Shown piece by piece: positions 53,626 through 63,112 of a DNA stretch of 64,000 bases. This DNA is from Sporotomaculum syntrophicum (GTDB lineage: Bacteria > Bacillota > Desulfotomaculia > Desulfotomaculales > Desulfallaceae), in NCBI RefSeq assembly GCF_009932395.1, contig NZ_LSRS01000003.1, positions 116,951 to 180,950 on the forward strand, given 5' to 3'. How positions within the stretch are numbered: the first letter of the stretch is position 1; every line of letters begins with the position of its first letter. The notes under the pieces were generated by a model. The model was not told the DNA's origin, searched no databases, and saw nothing but the letters and a program-made list of their open reading frames with translations. The translations under genes and the position numbers were made by a program.

Positions 53626-54132
53626 TTAATAAAACTCAATATCCTTGCCTTCATCTAAAAATTTTTTAATTACTTTCTTAATCTTTTCTTCCATTAATGG
53701 GAAATAGGTTTTAGCATTCATTAGTTTCTGCTTTTCCTCAGCCCAGTTGGTAGGTTCAATTTTGCATATCCAGCCTTCACCATAGGGGTCACGGTTGATT
53801 TGTACCGGGTCCTCTTCCATGTTGTCGTTCACATCTTTGATCACGCCACTTACCGGCGAAGTTAAGCCCACAACTGTTTTGGCTTTTTTAGTGGGTTTTT
53901 TGGCTTCCAGAGTGCCTATTTCCCCACCCTCTTCAACTTCACTGCCGGCTTCATTAATTTCTGTAACCATTACCATGCCGCCGGTTGCCTGCAGGTAATC
54001 GGTAACTCCTACCGTAATTAACCCGTTATCTTCCTCTTTTGCCCAGCACTCATCCTTGTGGTAAAGATAATCTTCCCTAACCCGGAAAACAAACTTATCA
54101 TAGACAAATTCCAAATACCCTTTTTCGCTCAT
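53626..54132 (-). CDS. GcvH-like lipoyl carrier protein
   Basis: 168 aa from the ATG at 54132 (MSEKGYLEFVYDKF), with AAAGGAG; the ATG at 54153 has no site. GcvH/biotinyl-lipoyl fold: LITVGVTDYLQATGGMV, EVEEGGEIGTLEAKKPTKKA with candidate lipoyl-Lys in the LEAKKP turn, SPVSGVIKDVN, and PYGEGWICKIEP. In true GcvH the turn is ES.K; here it is EAKK, and a 30-residue C-terminal helical tail is extra. Lipoate ligase is encoded upstream and E3 downstream, so it is probably lipoylated and not part of the glycine cleavage system. Confidence 0.82.
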   Translation of the reverse strand: MSEKGYLEFVYDKFVFRVREDYLYHKDECWAKEEDNGLITVGVTDYLQATGGMVMVTEINEAGSEVEEGGEIGTLEAKKPTKKAKTVVGLTSPVSGVIKDVNDNMEEDPVQINRDPYGEGWICKIEPTNWAEEKQKLMNAKTYFPLMEEKIKKVIKKFLDEGKDIEFY

Positions 54133-54358
54133 CTGTAAATGCTCCTTTTTCATTATTTTTGTTAAGTTGTTCCTTAACGGAGTCGATGAAAATTCCGGCC
54201 AGTCCGCTCCCGTACTTATATAAAATGTTATTTATATATTAAAGTGAAATATGTCATATAAAAATTTGCTTATATAATAATTACCTACCACCATTCATGT
54301 CAACAGTAGCTTTAACGTATTACAACCATCCGCTAATAACAAAACCGGCAGGTGTAAG

Positions 54359-55345
54359 CTAAAACAAACAGCTCATTAATTGTTCCGAAGTCAGCCCCCT
54401 GATGTATTGCGATGCGTCAACCTTTTCCAGCAAAGACTGTAAACCGGCCTCTTCGTAATGCCGGCCGGTTAAAATGGCCTCTAGTTCCTGCACCGTCTGT
54501 TGCTCAAAGAAATCACCATAAAATTTACACTCAGTAATCAGCCCGTGGCTGATATTGAAATGCAACGTCAGGCTGCCCCCCGCAAAGGTCAATTCTTTTT
54601 GGTAAGCAAAGGCGGGTGCACTGCCGAAATTCCAGGCCCAGGTGCTGTACTTATCTGCCACCAGCCGGTTAACCGCCTGGATATCCTTTGCGGTTAACTG
54701 ATACTCCTGATACGGCCGGTTATGGTAAGCAATAATGCTTTCAGCCAGCAGCTGCTTAAAGGTGGGCAGGTTCAGGCCGCCCGGCAGGTAGGGCTTGAGG
54801 TTGGTCACCAGGCTTTGCACAGATCTTACCGCTCTGGAAATGTATTTCTTTTTCGGCTTTAAAGCCTGGCCCAGCACGGTAAGATCGCTATCAAATAAGA
54901 TGGTGCCGTGATGTAAAAGAGTGTTCTTATAGAGATACTGGGCGTTGCCGGAAAATTTCTTATAGTCCACGCAAATATCATTTCTGCCGTTAAATTCTGC
55001 CCGTACGCCCAGAGTACTTAAACAATAAATAATCGGCTCGGCCAAAACAGAAAAATCAGTAGTAGCAAAATTATCACGATTAAGGAGAAAAGTGAAATTA
55101 AGGTTGCCCGGATCATGATAAACCGCCCCGCCTCCGGTAAGCCGGCGCACCACCTGGATGTTGTTTTCCTGCACATAGTGGTAGTTGATTTCCGCCAATG
55201 CGTTTTGATGCTTACCAATAACAATGGCAGGCGCATTTTGCCAGAGTATCAATTTGTCATCGTCAAGGGCCGCCTGTTTTATTAAATACTCTTCCAGGGC
55301 TAAGTTAAAATAGGGATCGTTGCTGTTGTTGATAATATTCAGCAT
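54359..55345 (-). CDS. lplA: Lipoate-protein ligase
   Basis: 328 aa from the ATG at 55345 (SD GGAGG, 8 bases; earlier start rejected). It attaches lipoate to carrier Lys using ATP. Motifs: RRLTGGGAVYHDPGNLNFTF (lipoate/AMP-binding), KFSGNAQY, HHGTILFDSDL, followed by the C-terminal accessory domain (LTFAGGSLTLHF). Same strand as the permease 55 bp upstream and the GcvH-like gene downstream, consistent with a dedicated lipoylation system. Confidence 0.93.
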   Translation of the reverse strand: MLNIINNSNDPYFNLALEEYLIKQAALDDDKLILWQNAPAIVIGKHQNALAEINYHYVQENNIQVVRRLTGGGAVYHDPGNLNFTFLLNRDNFATTDFSVLAEPIIYCLSTLGVRAEFNGRNDICVDYKKFSGNAQYLYKNTLLHHGTILFDSDLTVLGQALKPKKKYISRAVRSVQSLVTNLKPYLPGGLNLPTFKQLLAESIIAYHNRPYQEYQLTAKDIQAVNRLVADKYSTWAWNFGSAPAFAYQKELTFAGGSLTLHFNISHGLITECKFYGDFFEQQTVQELEAILTGRHYEEAGLQSLLEKVDASQYIRGLTSEQLMSCLF

Positions 55346-55399
55346 GGTGATACCTCCGCTTGGCAAGCTACGTCGCCAGGAATTATATCTGCAGCAAGC

Positions 55400-56332
55400 T
55401 TAAAATATCAAATTAAATAAATATCCGGCCAGAATAGCCACAGTTACTATGGTAACCACAAATGCAATGATCAACTTGCGGCGAAAAATGGAGGCCAGGA
55501 TAATTACCTCCGGGATACTTGCTCCGGCACCACCGATAATCAAAGCTATTACCGCCCCGATACTCATACCTTTGCCTATGAGCACGGCACTGATGGGTAT
55601 GATGGTTTCCGCTCTGATGTACATGGGTATGCCAATCAGGGCGGCTGCCGGTACAGCCAGTGGATTGCCGGGGCCGGCCCATTTCATGATCAGCGAATCC
55701 GGCACAAAACCATAAATAAAGGCTCCAATAGCCGCGCCCAGCATTAAGTAGAGAAAAACCTGTCGGAACAATGACCAGGCCGCCTCACCGGCCCGCTTAA
55801 ATTTAATTTTCATAGTATCCGGTTCCGGTTCAACAGTTAAGTCAAGTACCGACATCTCTCCAGCTGTGCCGGCGCCCTTTTGGATATACACTTTTTTATA
55901 CTGGTCGGCCAGCCCCATTTTTTCCCACAGCATGCCGATAAAAACAGCAACTATAAAAGTGATAGCGGCATAAGCAGCGGTAACTTTTATACCCAACAGG
56001 CTCAGAAACAAAGCTATGATAACCGGATTTAAAAGCGGTGAAGCAATTAAGAAAGACATGCTTGCTCCAAAGGGAGCACGGGCGTTTAACAGTCCCACCA
56101 GGACAGGTATTGTAGAGCAGCTTCAAAAAGGAGTAAGTGCCCCCAATGCGGCCCCTATTATATTGCCAATGAATTTTTTCTGCCTGGTCATTACTTTCTG
56201 GATTGTCTCAGGCGGTATAAATTCTTGCAGCAGCCCAACCAGGAAGGAAACACCAATAAATAACAGGATCAGTTCCCCGGCGATGACCAGAAAAAATCTA
56301 CCGGCTTCGGCTAAATTATTTAGCTCAAACAT
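55400..56332 (-). CDS. ArsP_1/DUF318-type permease with in-frame TGA (Sec) in TPFUSCS
   Basis: 310 aa if the TGA at 56123-56125 is read through. ATG at 56332 with GGGAGG; the frame continues on both sides of the TGA with no other lesion. Residues read ALGALTPF-U70-SCSTIPVLVGLL, then GASMSFLIASPLLNP and the second half with LIGIPMYIRAET. The first permease (47970-48974) has TPFCSCSSIP at the same point, so U70 replaces its first Cys. A short hairpin GTCC-TGGTG-GGAC (56092-56104) lies 18 nt after the TGA. About eight helices. Read as Sec; the alternative is a one-base nonsense mutation of TGC/TGT to TGA. Confidence 0.8.
56092..56104 (-). promoter_or_regulatory. Putative bacterial SECIS hairpin (permease)
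   Basis: GTCC-TGGTG-GGAC starts 18 nt downstream of the TGA, similar to the 16-19 nt distance in the AhpD-like gene. Short stem, so support is modest. Confidence 0.4.
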
Positions 56333-56428
56333 GTAACCCCCCACCTCCCACAATTAAATCCCGTCAAGATTATGATAATTAACTTCTTGTAAACCTGGCT
56401 TGAAAAAAACCAACGGTATCGTGAGAAC

Positions 56429-56923
56429 TTACTTATCCATCGAAAATACCGACATCCCGCCTCCCCCCTGTGGAAATTTGCCCTTCAACAGGTTCTCCTG
56501 TCGATGTGCGGAGTCTACCAGGATTTCCAAAACGGTTTTAACATTCTCGACCATCGCAGCATCCTGAGCTTTCAGCATTTCAGAGACATAATTAGAATAC
56601 CGTTGAACTATTTCCAAGGCTGTTTCTGCCCCTTTGGCAGTTGTATTTACACAGCACACACGTCCGTCTATTGAAGATATCTCACGTTTCACATAGCCCT
56701 TGTTTTCTAAACGATCAATGATTTTACTGGCCCCGCTTTTGGTAAAATTTAAGGCATGCCCTACTTCCTGCACAGTGATATTTTCCGCATCATTTATTCT
56801 TTTCAAAGCCATATATTCCACTAAAGACAGATCCCCACAGCACTCGCCATTAATGCCGTGAGCTCCAAAATGCCAGGATAATTCTTGGATTAGGTTGTAA
56901 ATATGCACAAAATCTTTATGCAT
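56429..56923 (-). CDS. MarR family regulator of the leftward redox cluster
   Basis: 164 aa. Winged helix: DLSLVEYMALKRINDAENIT, LNFTKSGASKIIDRLENKGYV, wing SIDGRVCCVNTT. Cysteines CC at residues 28-29 and 107-108 suggest thiol or metal sensing. First gene of the leftward run that includes the Sec permease, LplA, GcvH-like and CCDP genes. ATG with AAGGAG. Preceded by a strong promoter (56966-56995). Confidence 0.88.
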   Translation of the reverse strand: MHKDFVHIYNLIQELSWHFGAHGINGECCGDLSLVEYMALKRINDAENITVQEVGHALNFTKSGASKIIDRLENKGYVKREISSIDGRVCCVNTTAKGAETALEIVQRYSNYVSEMLKAQDAAMVENVKTVLEILVDSAHRQENLLKGKFPQGGGGMSVFSMDK

Positions 56924-56965
56924 AAGAGTTAGCTCCTTAATAAATTTTAGTTTCCGTCATCAACC

Positions 56966-56995
56966 ATTATAGCGGGATTTAATTTCCGGTGTCAA
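56966..56995 (-). promoter_or_regulatory. Promoter of the leftward redox cluster
   Basis: Minus strand TTGACA (56990-56995), 18 bases, TATAAT (56966-56971), 42 bp upstream of the MarR start. Confidence 0.75.
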
Positions 56996-57019
56996 CTATT
57001 ATATTATAATTATCTTTAA

Positions 57020-57045
57020 AAAAGAGCAGGATAACCTGCTCTTTT
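57020..57045. terminator. Bidirectional terminator-like hairpin
   Basis: AAAGAGCAGG pairs CCTGCTCTTT over a 4-base loop, T-rich on both sides. The 57050-57373 interval beyond it holds no gene I can support. Confidence 0.6.
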
Positions 57046-57373
57046 GCTATTACACCTCAAGACCAATAATCTTCATCTAAGCTAAGGCATTGGTCGATTT
57101 GGAAACCCCGGGCTTGAGGCGATAGTCAAATGTAATTTCATTACCGCATGTCAATGTTTCATTTAATTCTATAAATTATGTATCTAATAATTATGCAACT
57201 CACACAATCATCAACAACGCCATTACTACCATCCGAAGGGAACCCGGTTATAAAGTTTAAGGCACACAAACATAAAACTAGAATAATTAACGTACCAACA
57301 GGCATAATGCGTGCAACATTCTATAGTCGAAAAACGTCTAATTTAAGAAGAAATATACCATTGGAGGTTAATT

Positions 57374-59482
57374 ATGAAATTCAGGAAATTTTGCGCCGCC
57401 CTAACCATATCTACCCTGCTGGTGGCTCCCTCCCTCTGTTTTGCAGAGGACACCACAGAGGCCGGGACAACAGTGACATCTACCAAGCTGCAATTAACCC
57501 TGGGCAGCAGCACTGCGCTACTGAACAATGTGCCGTACCAGCTGGAGATACCGCCGGTAGTTGTGGATGGGGTATCATATTTGCCCATCCGCTTCGTAAC
57601 GGAACAGGCTCTGGGTGCCGCAGTGCAATGGGAAGCAGCAACTAATACGGTGCAAATAAACAAAGGTGCGACACAAATCAAATTTTCCCTGACCACAGGA
57701 CAAGCCATGGTCAATAACCAGGAAGTAGAACTAAGCAGCCCGCCTTTTGTCAAAGACGGGCGCACCCTGGTGCCCCTGCGTTTCCTGGCCGAAAATTTTA
57801 ATGTTCAGGTTGATTTTGATCCATCGGCCAAGACCATAACCATCACCAAGCAAAAGACAGAGGGAGCAGAAGAAGAACCCATTAACCTGCCGCCCGTGAT
57901 CACCTCTCTGGGACTACAGAGTGATGTGCTTAAAATCGGAGAAGAGGCCAAATACAATTTTTCTTATGATAATGAAGTCGGGGAAAGCATCACGGCCCAG
58001 GAGTGGAGCTACCGGCTTTTGGATGACACCCAGGTCAGGACCGGACAACCACGCGCCTTTTTCCGGCCGGGTACATATGTTTTATCTTTAAGACTCCGGG
58101 ACGCTGCAGGAAACTGGAGTGATACCGCCACCACAAACTTTACTGTAGCCAATGAAAAGCTGATGAGTGAGATGGTATTTAAATTGTCCCGGCCGGTTTA
58201 CGGTGAATTATTTGAAAACCTGGACAATGTTAAATTCAATACCTTTACTGCCAATGCCAACACCACCTTTGAGCGGACCGGGACAGTCCTGCATCTGAGC
58301 AACAGCCCGGAGATAGTGAGCCAGCCCGGTATCCTTTACCAAAGTGAGGCATCCGGGAACTTTAGATTATTCTATCACCACGCAAATGGCGCCGACGAAA
58401 AACAGTATTTATACGTCATAGCCGAAAACAATAATCTCGTGCCCGTAACCCTGAAAACAATTAAGTCCGGTGAAGGCGGCCCGGTTAATGATTACATGAA
58501 CCTGGGACAGGCTGTATCGATGCGCTACCTGAGCTCCCAGGGAGCACCGGATATCACGATTAACCCCGGTGAAAAGCTTATCTTAAACCAGGGCATGCGC
58601 TTCCTGAATAAAGGCGAAGCGGTCACCGGCATGCAGGACTACCAGGCAGATGGCACCATTACCCTCAGCGTGATCATGGGCCCGGAGAAAGCGCCAGAGC
58701 CTGAGCCAACCCCGGAGACTGATCCGTTAACATACCCGAGTACCCCGGCCGCGGGCGAGTCATCCATAGATGATACCGGGGTAAGCTCAGGCAACGCCGG
58801 TGAGTCACCCACAACGGGCGGTGACAGCGTAGCTAACCGGACTTCCGGATCTGCGGACAACTCGGGTGCAGCAGCGGAATCTGCTCCAATTACCGGCTCT
58901 AATCCAGCAGACAGCATGCTCCTTCCGGAGCCGGATAATACTGAAATGAGCCCGATGCCTCCGGTCAAAACACCGGCGGAAATATTAAGGGAAAAGATTG
59001 ATTACCTGTTATCCCTGCCTGTTCTGCCCCGCAATCAACAGCAGGTGCGCGGCGTTTTCCCCACTTCCGATTGCCTGGTGAACATCCAGGCCGGCAGCAA
59101 TGCTGAAAAAATCACCCTGGGTCTGGAAGAACCCGGCCACGACAGCTGGGTGGAAGGGATAGACCCCTTGACCGGGGAAACGATCCGGAACATCGGCAAT
59201 TACGGTGTAATTTACCGGGTTAAAATCACCGCCCCGGAAAAAACCGGCGTGATGTTAAATCCACGGGGCAGCATATTTAAAGCAGCCTTTCAAGCAGCTG
59301 ACGGTCAGGTTTATAAAGTCCCGGAAACCGGCCACTTTACCGGCCTGCAAAAAGCCGCCATACTTGGCGTACTTGAAGCCGGCCAGACTAAGGAATTTAT
59401 CTATACCCCTCCCAGCGGCTCCGACACCCCGCTGATTATCGCTCTGCTGCCGGAAAACACCTGGTCAACTTTCGATCAATAA
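57374..59482 (+). CDS. Large stalk-domain surface protein
   Basis: 702 aa, signal peptide ending SLCFAED. Residues about 40-150 are a copper amine oxidase N-type domain (YLPIRFVTEQALGAAVQWE, TLVPLRFLAENFNVQVDFD). Residues 180-260 are a PKD/Ig-like domain (AKYNFSYDNEVGE, GTYVLSLRLRDAAGNWSD). A middle region of unknown fold is followed by a low-complexity Ser/Gly/Pro/Asp linker (about 440-535) and a C-terminal beta-rich region. Exported, probably wall-associated. ATG with GGAGG. Strong terminator follows. Confidence 0.8.
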   Translation: MKFRKFCAALTISTLLVAPSLCFAEDTTEAGTTVTSTKLQLTLGSSTALLNNVPYQLEIPPVVVDGVSYLPIRFVTEQALGAAVQWEAATNTVQINKGATQIKFSLTTGQAMVNNQEVELSSPPFVKDGRTLVPLRFLAENFNVQVDFDPSAKTITITKQKTEGAEEEPINLPPVITSLGLQSDVLKIGEEAKYNFSYDNEVGESITAQEWSYRLLDDTQVRTGQPRAFFRPGTYVLSLRLRDAAGNWSDTATTNFTVANEKLMSEMVFKLSRPVYGELFENLDNVKFNTFTANANTTFERTGTVLHLSNSPEIVSQPGILYQSEASGNFRLFYHHANGADEKQYLYVIAENNNLVPVTLKTIKSGEGGPVNDYMNLGQAVSMRYLSSQGAPDITINPGEKLILNQGMRFLNKGEAVTGMQDYQADGTITLSVIMGPEKAPEPEPTPETDPLTYPSTPAAGESSIDDTGVSSGNAGESPTTGGDSVANRTSGSADNSGAAAESAPITGSNPADSMLLPEPDNTEMSPMPPVKTPAEILREKIDYLLSLPVLPRNQQQVRGVFPTSDCLVNIQAGSNAEKITLGLEEPGHDSWVEGIDPLTGETIRNIGNYGVIYRVKITAPEKTGVMLNPRGSIFKAAFQAADGQVYKVPETGHFTGLQKAAILGVLEAGQTKEFIYTPPSGSDTPLIIALLPENTWSTFDQ

Positions 59483-59487
59483 ACAAA

Positions 59488-59519
59488 GGCGCACAGGTCT
59501 AATCTCAGGCCTGTGCGCC
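59488..59519 (+). terminator. Terminator after the stalk-domain gene
   Basis: GGCGCACAGG pairs exactly CCTGTGCGCC over a 12-base loop, followed by a T-rich stretch (GGCGTTTATTT). Confidence 0.75.
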
Positions 59520-59750
59520 GGCGTTTATTTAAAGGCTCCTTTCATAATGATTAAGCTGAATAATTTGAATAAGTTGATCAAACTATTTAACTGTACGCCA
59601 ATCTGATACCATTAAGTATTGCTTTTCAATTAATAATATAAATGCTAGAATTAACGGTGGCAACCAAGATAATTTAAGTTTATTGTCCAAAGGATACACA
59701 TAAATCACCAGGCTGACTGCTTGCTGACTTCGTTTGACAGGAGGGGAAAT

Positions 59751-62700
59751 ATGCCAAAACGGACTGATATCAAAAAAATATTAATTATTGGCTCCGGTCC
59801 AATCATCATCGGACAAGCTTGTGAATTTGATTATTCCGGAACCCAAGCCTGTAAAGCCCTCAGGAAATTAGGTTACCAGATTGTTTTAGTCAATTCAAAC
59901 CCTGCTACCATCATGACCGACCCTGAAATGGCCGATGTAATTTACATTGAGCCGTTAAATGTAAAGAGATTGACGGACATCATCGCTAAAGAACGGCCCG
60001 ACGCCTTGCTGCCCAATTTAGGCGGTCAGTCGGCCTTAAACTTGTGTTCTGAACTGGCCAAGACCGGGGTTTTAGAACAATATGGGGTTAAAGTTATCGG
60101 CGTACAAGTCGATGCCATTGAACGCGGCGAGGACCGCATTGCCTTTAAGGAAACCATGAACCGGCTGGGCATAGAAATGCCCAGAAGCAAACCTGCCTAC
60201 AGTGTAGAAGAAGCAGAGCAAATAGCCCAGGAACTTGGCTATCCGGTGGTGATCCGCCCGGCTTACACCATGGGAGGCACCGGCGGTGGCCTGGTTTATA
60301 ATATTGAAGAGCTGAGAACCGTAGCCAACCGGGGCATCGCCGCCAGTTTGGTGGGCCAAATCCTTGTCGAGGAATCCGTGCTCGGCTGGGAGGAACTCGA
60401 GCTGGAAGTAATGCGGGACGCTAAAAATCAAATGCTGACGGTGTGTTTTATCGAAAACATCGACCCCATGGGTGTGCATACCGGCGACTCCTTCTGTGCA
60501 GCTCCCATGCTGACCATCAGCCCGGAGTTGCAACAGCGTCTGCAAAAATATGCCTATGCGGTTGTAGAGGCCATTGAAGTTATTGGCGGTACCAATGTCC
60601 AGTTTGCCCATGACCCGAAAACCGACCGGGTGGTAATTATTGAAATTAACCCCCGCACTTCCCGTTCCTCCGCACTTGCTTCCAAAGCCACCGGCTTCCC
60701 CATCGCATTAATTTCAGCCATGCTGGCCGCCGGCTTAACCCTCGATGAAATTCCCTACTGGCGGGATGGCACCCTGGATAAATACACACCTTCCGGCGAT
60801 TACGTGGTCATCAAGTTTGCCCGCTGGGCCTTTGAAAAGTTCCCCGGTTCCCAGGACAAACTTGGAACCCAGATGCGGGCCGTCGGTGAAGTGATGAGCA
60901 TCGGCAAAAACTATAAAGAAGCTATGCAAAAGGCCATCCGCTCCCTGGAAATTGGCCGCTACGGGTTAGGCTTTGCGAAAAATTTCAACCAGCGCTCCCT
61001 GGAGGAGTTACTGGCCTTAATCGCTGAGCCCACCAGTGAACGCCAGTTTATTATGTATGAAGCGCTGCGCAAGGGTGCAGATATCGACCAGCTTCACCGG
61101 CTGACCCACATTAAGCCCTGGTTTATCCGGCAAATGAAGGAACTGGTTATGCTGGAAGAGGAAATACTTAAGCATAAGTACGGGCACCTGCCCGACGAAT
61201 TGCTGATTCAAGCTAAAAAGGATGGTTTTGCCGACCGTTATTTAGCCATGCTGTTACAGCTGCCCGAACAGGAAATTCGCCGGCGCCGTATTGCTCTGGG
61301 GGTAGTCCAGGGCTGGGAAGCCGTTCCGGTGAGCGGCGTTGAAAACGCAGCTTACTATTTCTCCACCTATAATGCTCCTGATCAAACCAGCGCCAGCGAC
61401 CGGCCGAAGGTGATGATCCTGGGTGGCGGCCCGAACCGCATCGGACAGGGCATTGAGTTTGACTACTGCTGCGTGCATGCAGCCTTTGCCCTGCGGGATA
61501 TGGGCTTTGAAACGGTGATTGTCAACTGCAACCCGGAAACGGTATCCACCGACTATGACACATCGGATAAGCTGTACTTTGAGCCATTAACGGTGGAGGA
61601 TGTACTGAGCATCTACGAAAAGGAAAAGCCCCTGGGGGTAATCGTGCAGTTCGGGGGACAAACACCCTTAAATATAGCCGGTGAACTGGCCGAAGCCGGG
61701 GTGCACATTTTTGGCACTACCCCCGATACGATAGACTTAGCCGAAGACCGTGACAGGTTCCGCCGGATCATGGAGAAGCTGAACATTCCCATGCCGGAAT
61801 CCGGGATGGCGGTGACCCTGGAAGAAGCCCTGGCCATTGCCAAACGGATTGGTTACCCGCTAATGGTCCGCCCATCCTATGTATTAGGGGGCCGGGGGAT
61901 GGAAGTTGTTTACGATGAGGAAATGCTCCGCGATTACCTGGCGGCCGCGGTGGAGGTGACTCCGGAAAGGCCCATTTTAATTGACCGTTTTCTCGCTCAT
62001 GCCATTGAATCGGAAGCCGATGCCATCGCCGACGGCACCGAAGCCTTTGTACCAACGGTCATGCAGCATATTGAACTGGCCGGTATCCACTCCGGAGACT
62101 CGGCCTGTGTAATTCCGCCGGTGAGCATTCCGGCCAGGCATGTGGAAACCATCATAGAATACACGCAAAAGATCGCCAGGGAATTAAACGTGGTCGGACT
62201 GATGAATATGCAGTACGCCATTGCCGATGACCGGGTTTATGTACTGGAAGCCAACCCGCGGGCTTCACGGACCGTGCCTTTGGTTTCCAAGGTCTGCAAC
62301 ATCCAGATGGCCAGGATTGCCACGGAAATTATGCTGGCCGGCCAAACCGGCAAAGAGTCCCCGGTGAAAACTCTGACCCGGAAAAAGATACCCCATTTTG
62401 GTGTTAAAGAGGCGGTTTTCCCCTTTAATATGTTCCAGGAGGTGGATCCCTTACTGGGGCCGGAAATGCGCTCCACCGGGGAAGTGCTGGGCATCGCTGA
62501 TTCCTTCGAATTAGCTTATTACAAGGCCCAGGAGGCGACCCAGTCACTATTGCCCACCTCGGGCACCGTGCTGATCAGCGTCACCGATCAAGATAAGCCT
62601 GAAGCTTTGAAAATAGCCAGGCTGTTTACCCAGCTGGGTTTTCGCATTAAAGCAACAGAAGGCACGCACAAATATTTTAAAGCCAACGGGATTGCCTCCG

Positions 62701-62966
62701 AAGAGATTAAGAAATTAGCCCAGGGACGACCTAACATCCCCGACGGCATTAAAAATAAGGAGATCCAACTGGTGATCAACACCCCATCCGGGAAACATAG
62801 CCAGCATGACGACTCCTATATCCGCAAGACCGCCATTAAATATAAAGTACCGTATATAACTACCATAGAAGCGGCTCTGGCCAGTGCCAGGGGCATTGCG
62901 GCTTATAAAGATAACAGCCAGGCTAATTTAAAATCCCTGCAGGAGTATCACGCGGATATTAAATAA
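59751..62966 (+). CDS. carB: Carbamoyl-phosphate synthase large subunit
   Basis: 1071 aa from the ATG at 59751 (MPKRTDIKKILIIGSG) with GGAGGGGAAAT; an earlier TTG/CTG-type start is not supported. Makes carbamoyl phosphate from ammonia (supplied by CarA), bicarbonate and two ATP, for pyrimidines and arginine. Two homologous synthetase halves: GSGPIIIGQACEFDYSGTQA and GGGPNRIGQGIEFDYCCV, ATP-grasp motifs (PAYTMGGTGGG, PSYVLGGRGM), and the C-terminal MGS-like allosteric domain (GTHKYFKANGI). Complete. No carA or pyr/arg gene adjoins, which is unusual. No leader structure seen. Confidence 0.97.
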   Translation: MPKRTDIKKILIIGSGPIIIGQACEFDYSGTQACKALRKLGYQIVLVNSNPATIMTDPEMADVIYIEPLNVKRLTDIIAKERPDALLPNLGGQSALNLCSELAKTGVLEQYGVKVIGVQVDAIERGEDRIAFKETMNRLGIEMPRSKPAYSVEEAEQIAQELGYPVVIRPAYTMGGTGGGLVYNIEELRTVANRGIAASLVGQILVEESVLGWEELELEVMRDAKNQMLTVCFIENIDPMGVHTGDSFCAAPMLTISPELQQRLQKYAYAVVEAIEVIGGTNVQFAHDPKTDRVVIIEINPRTSRSSALASKATGFPIALISAMLAAGLTLDEIPYWRDGTLDKYTPSGDYVVIKFARWAFEKFPGSQDKLGTQMRAVGEVMSIGKNYKEAMQKAIRSLEIGRYGLGFAKNFNQRSLEELLALIAEPTSERQFIMYEALRKGADIDQLHRLTHIKPWFIRQMKELVMLEEEILKHKYGHLPDELLIQAKKDGFADRYLAMLLQLPEQEIRRRRIALGVVQGWEAVPVSGVENAAYYFSTYNAPDQTSASDRPKVMILGGGPNRIGQGIEFDYCCVHAAFALRDMGFETVIVNCNPETVSTDYDTSDKLYFEPLTVEDVLSIYEKEKPLGVIVQFGGQTPLNIAGELAEAGVHIFGTTPDTIDLAEDRDRFRRIMEKLNIPMPESGMAVTLEEALAIAKRIGYPLMVRPSYVLGGRGMEVVYDEEMLRDYLAAAVEVTPERPILIDRFLAHAIESEADAIADGTEAFVPTVMQHIELAGIHSGDSACVIPPVSIPARHVETIIEYTQKIARELNVVGLMNMQYAIADDRVYVLEANPRASRTVPLVSKVCNIQMARIATEIMLAGQTGKESPVKTLTRKKIPHFGVKEAVFPFNMFQEVDPLLGPEMRSTGEVLGIADSFELAYYKAQEATQSLLPTSGTVLISVTDQDKPEALKIARLFTQLGFRIKATEGTHKYFKANGIASEEIKKLAQGRPNIPDGIKNKEIQLVINTPSGKHSQHDDSYIRKTAIKYKVPYITTIEAALASARGIAAYKDNSQANLKSLQEYHADIK

Positions 62967-62978
62967 GGGAATTCGTGC

Positions 62979-63006
62979 AAAGGCATCTCAAACCGAGATG
63001 CCTTTT
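62979..63006 (+). terminator. carB terminator
   Basis: AAAGGCATCTC pairs GAGATGCCTTTT over a 5-base loop, 13 bp after the stop. Confidence 0.85.
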
Positions 63007-63045
63007 GATTACGCCCGGCGGCATTACAGCCGGGCTCAGACCAAT

Positions 63046-63072
63046 AAAAAGCGCCCCTGGTTGAGGCGCTTT
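63046..63072 (-). terminator. Terminator of the CoA-transferase gene
   Basis: Minus strand AAAAGCGCC pairs GGCGCTTTT and continues TTATTGG, 40 bp after the stop. A third hairpin (GCCCGGC/GCCGGGC) lies at 63013-63035 between the two terminators. Confidence 0.75.
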
Positions 63073-63112
63073 TGCACTATCTATTTTTAACTAGTTAGCC
63101 AAAATATATAAA

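Noticed and set aside
57178..57645. Rightward frame overlapping the start of the stalk-domain gene
   Set aside because: Low-complexity translation, no ribosome site, and it overlaps a gene with signal peptide and GGAGG.
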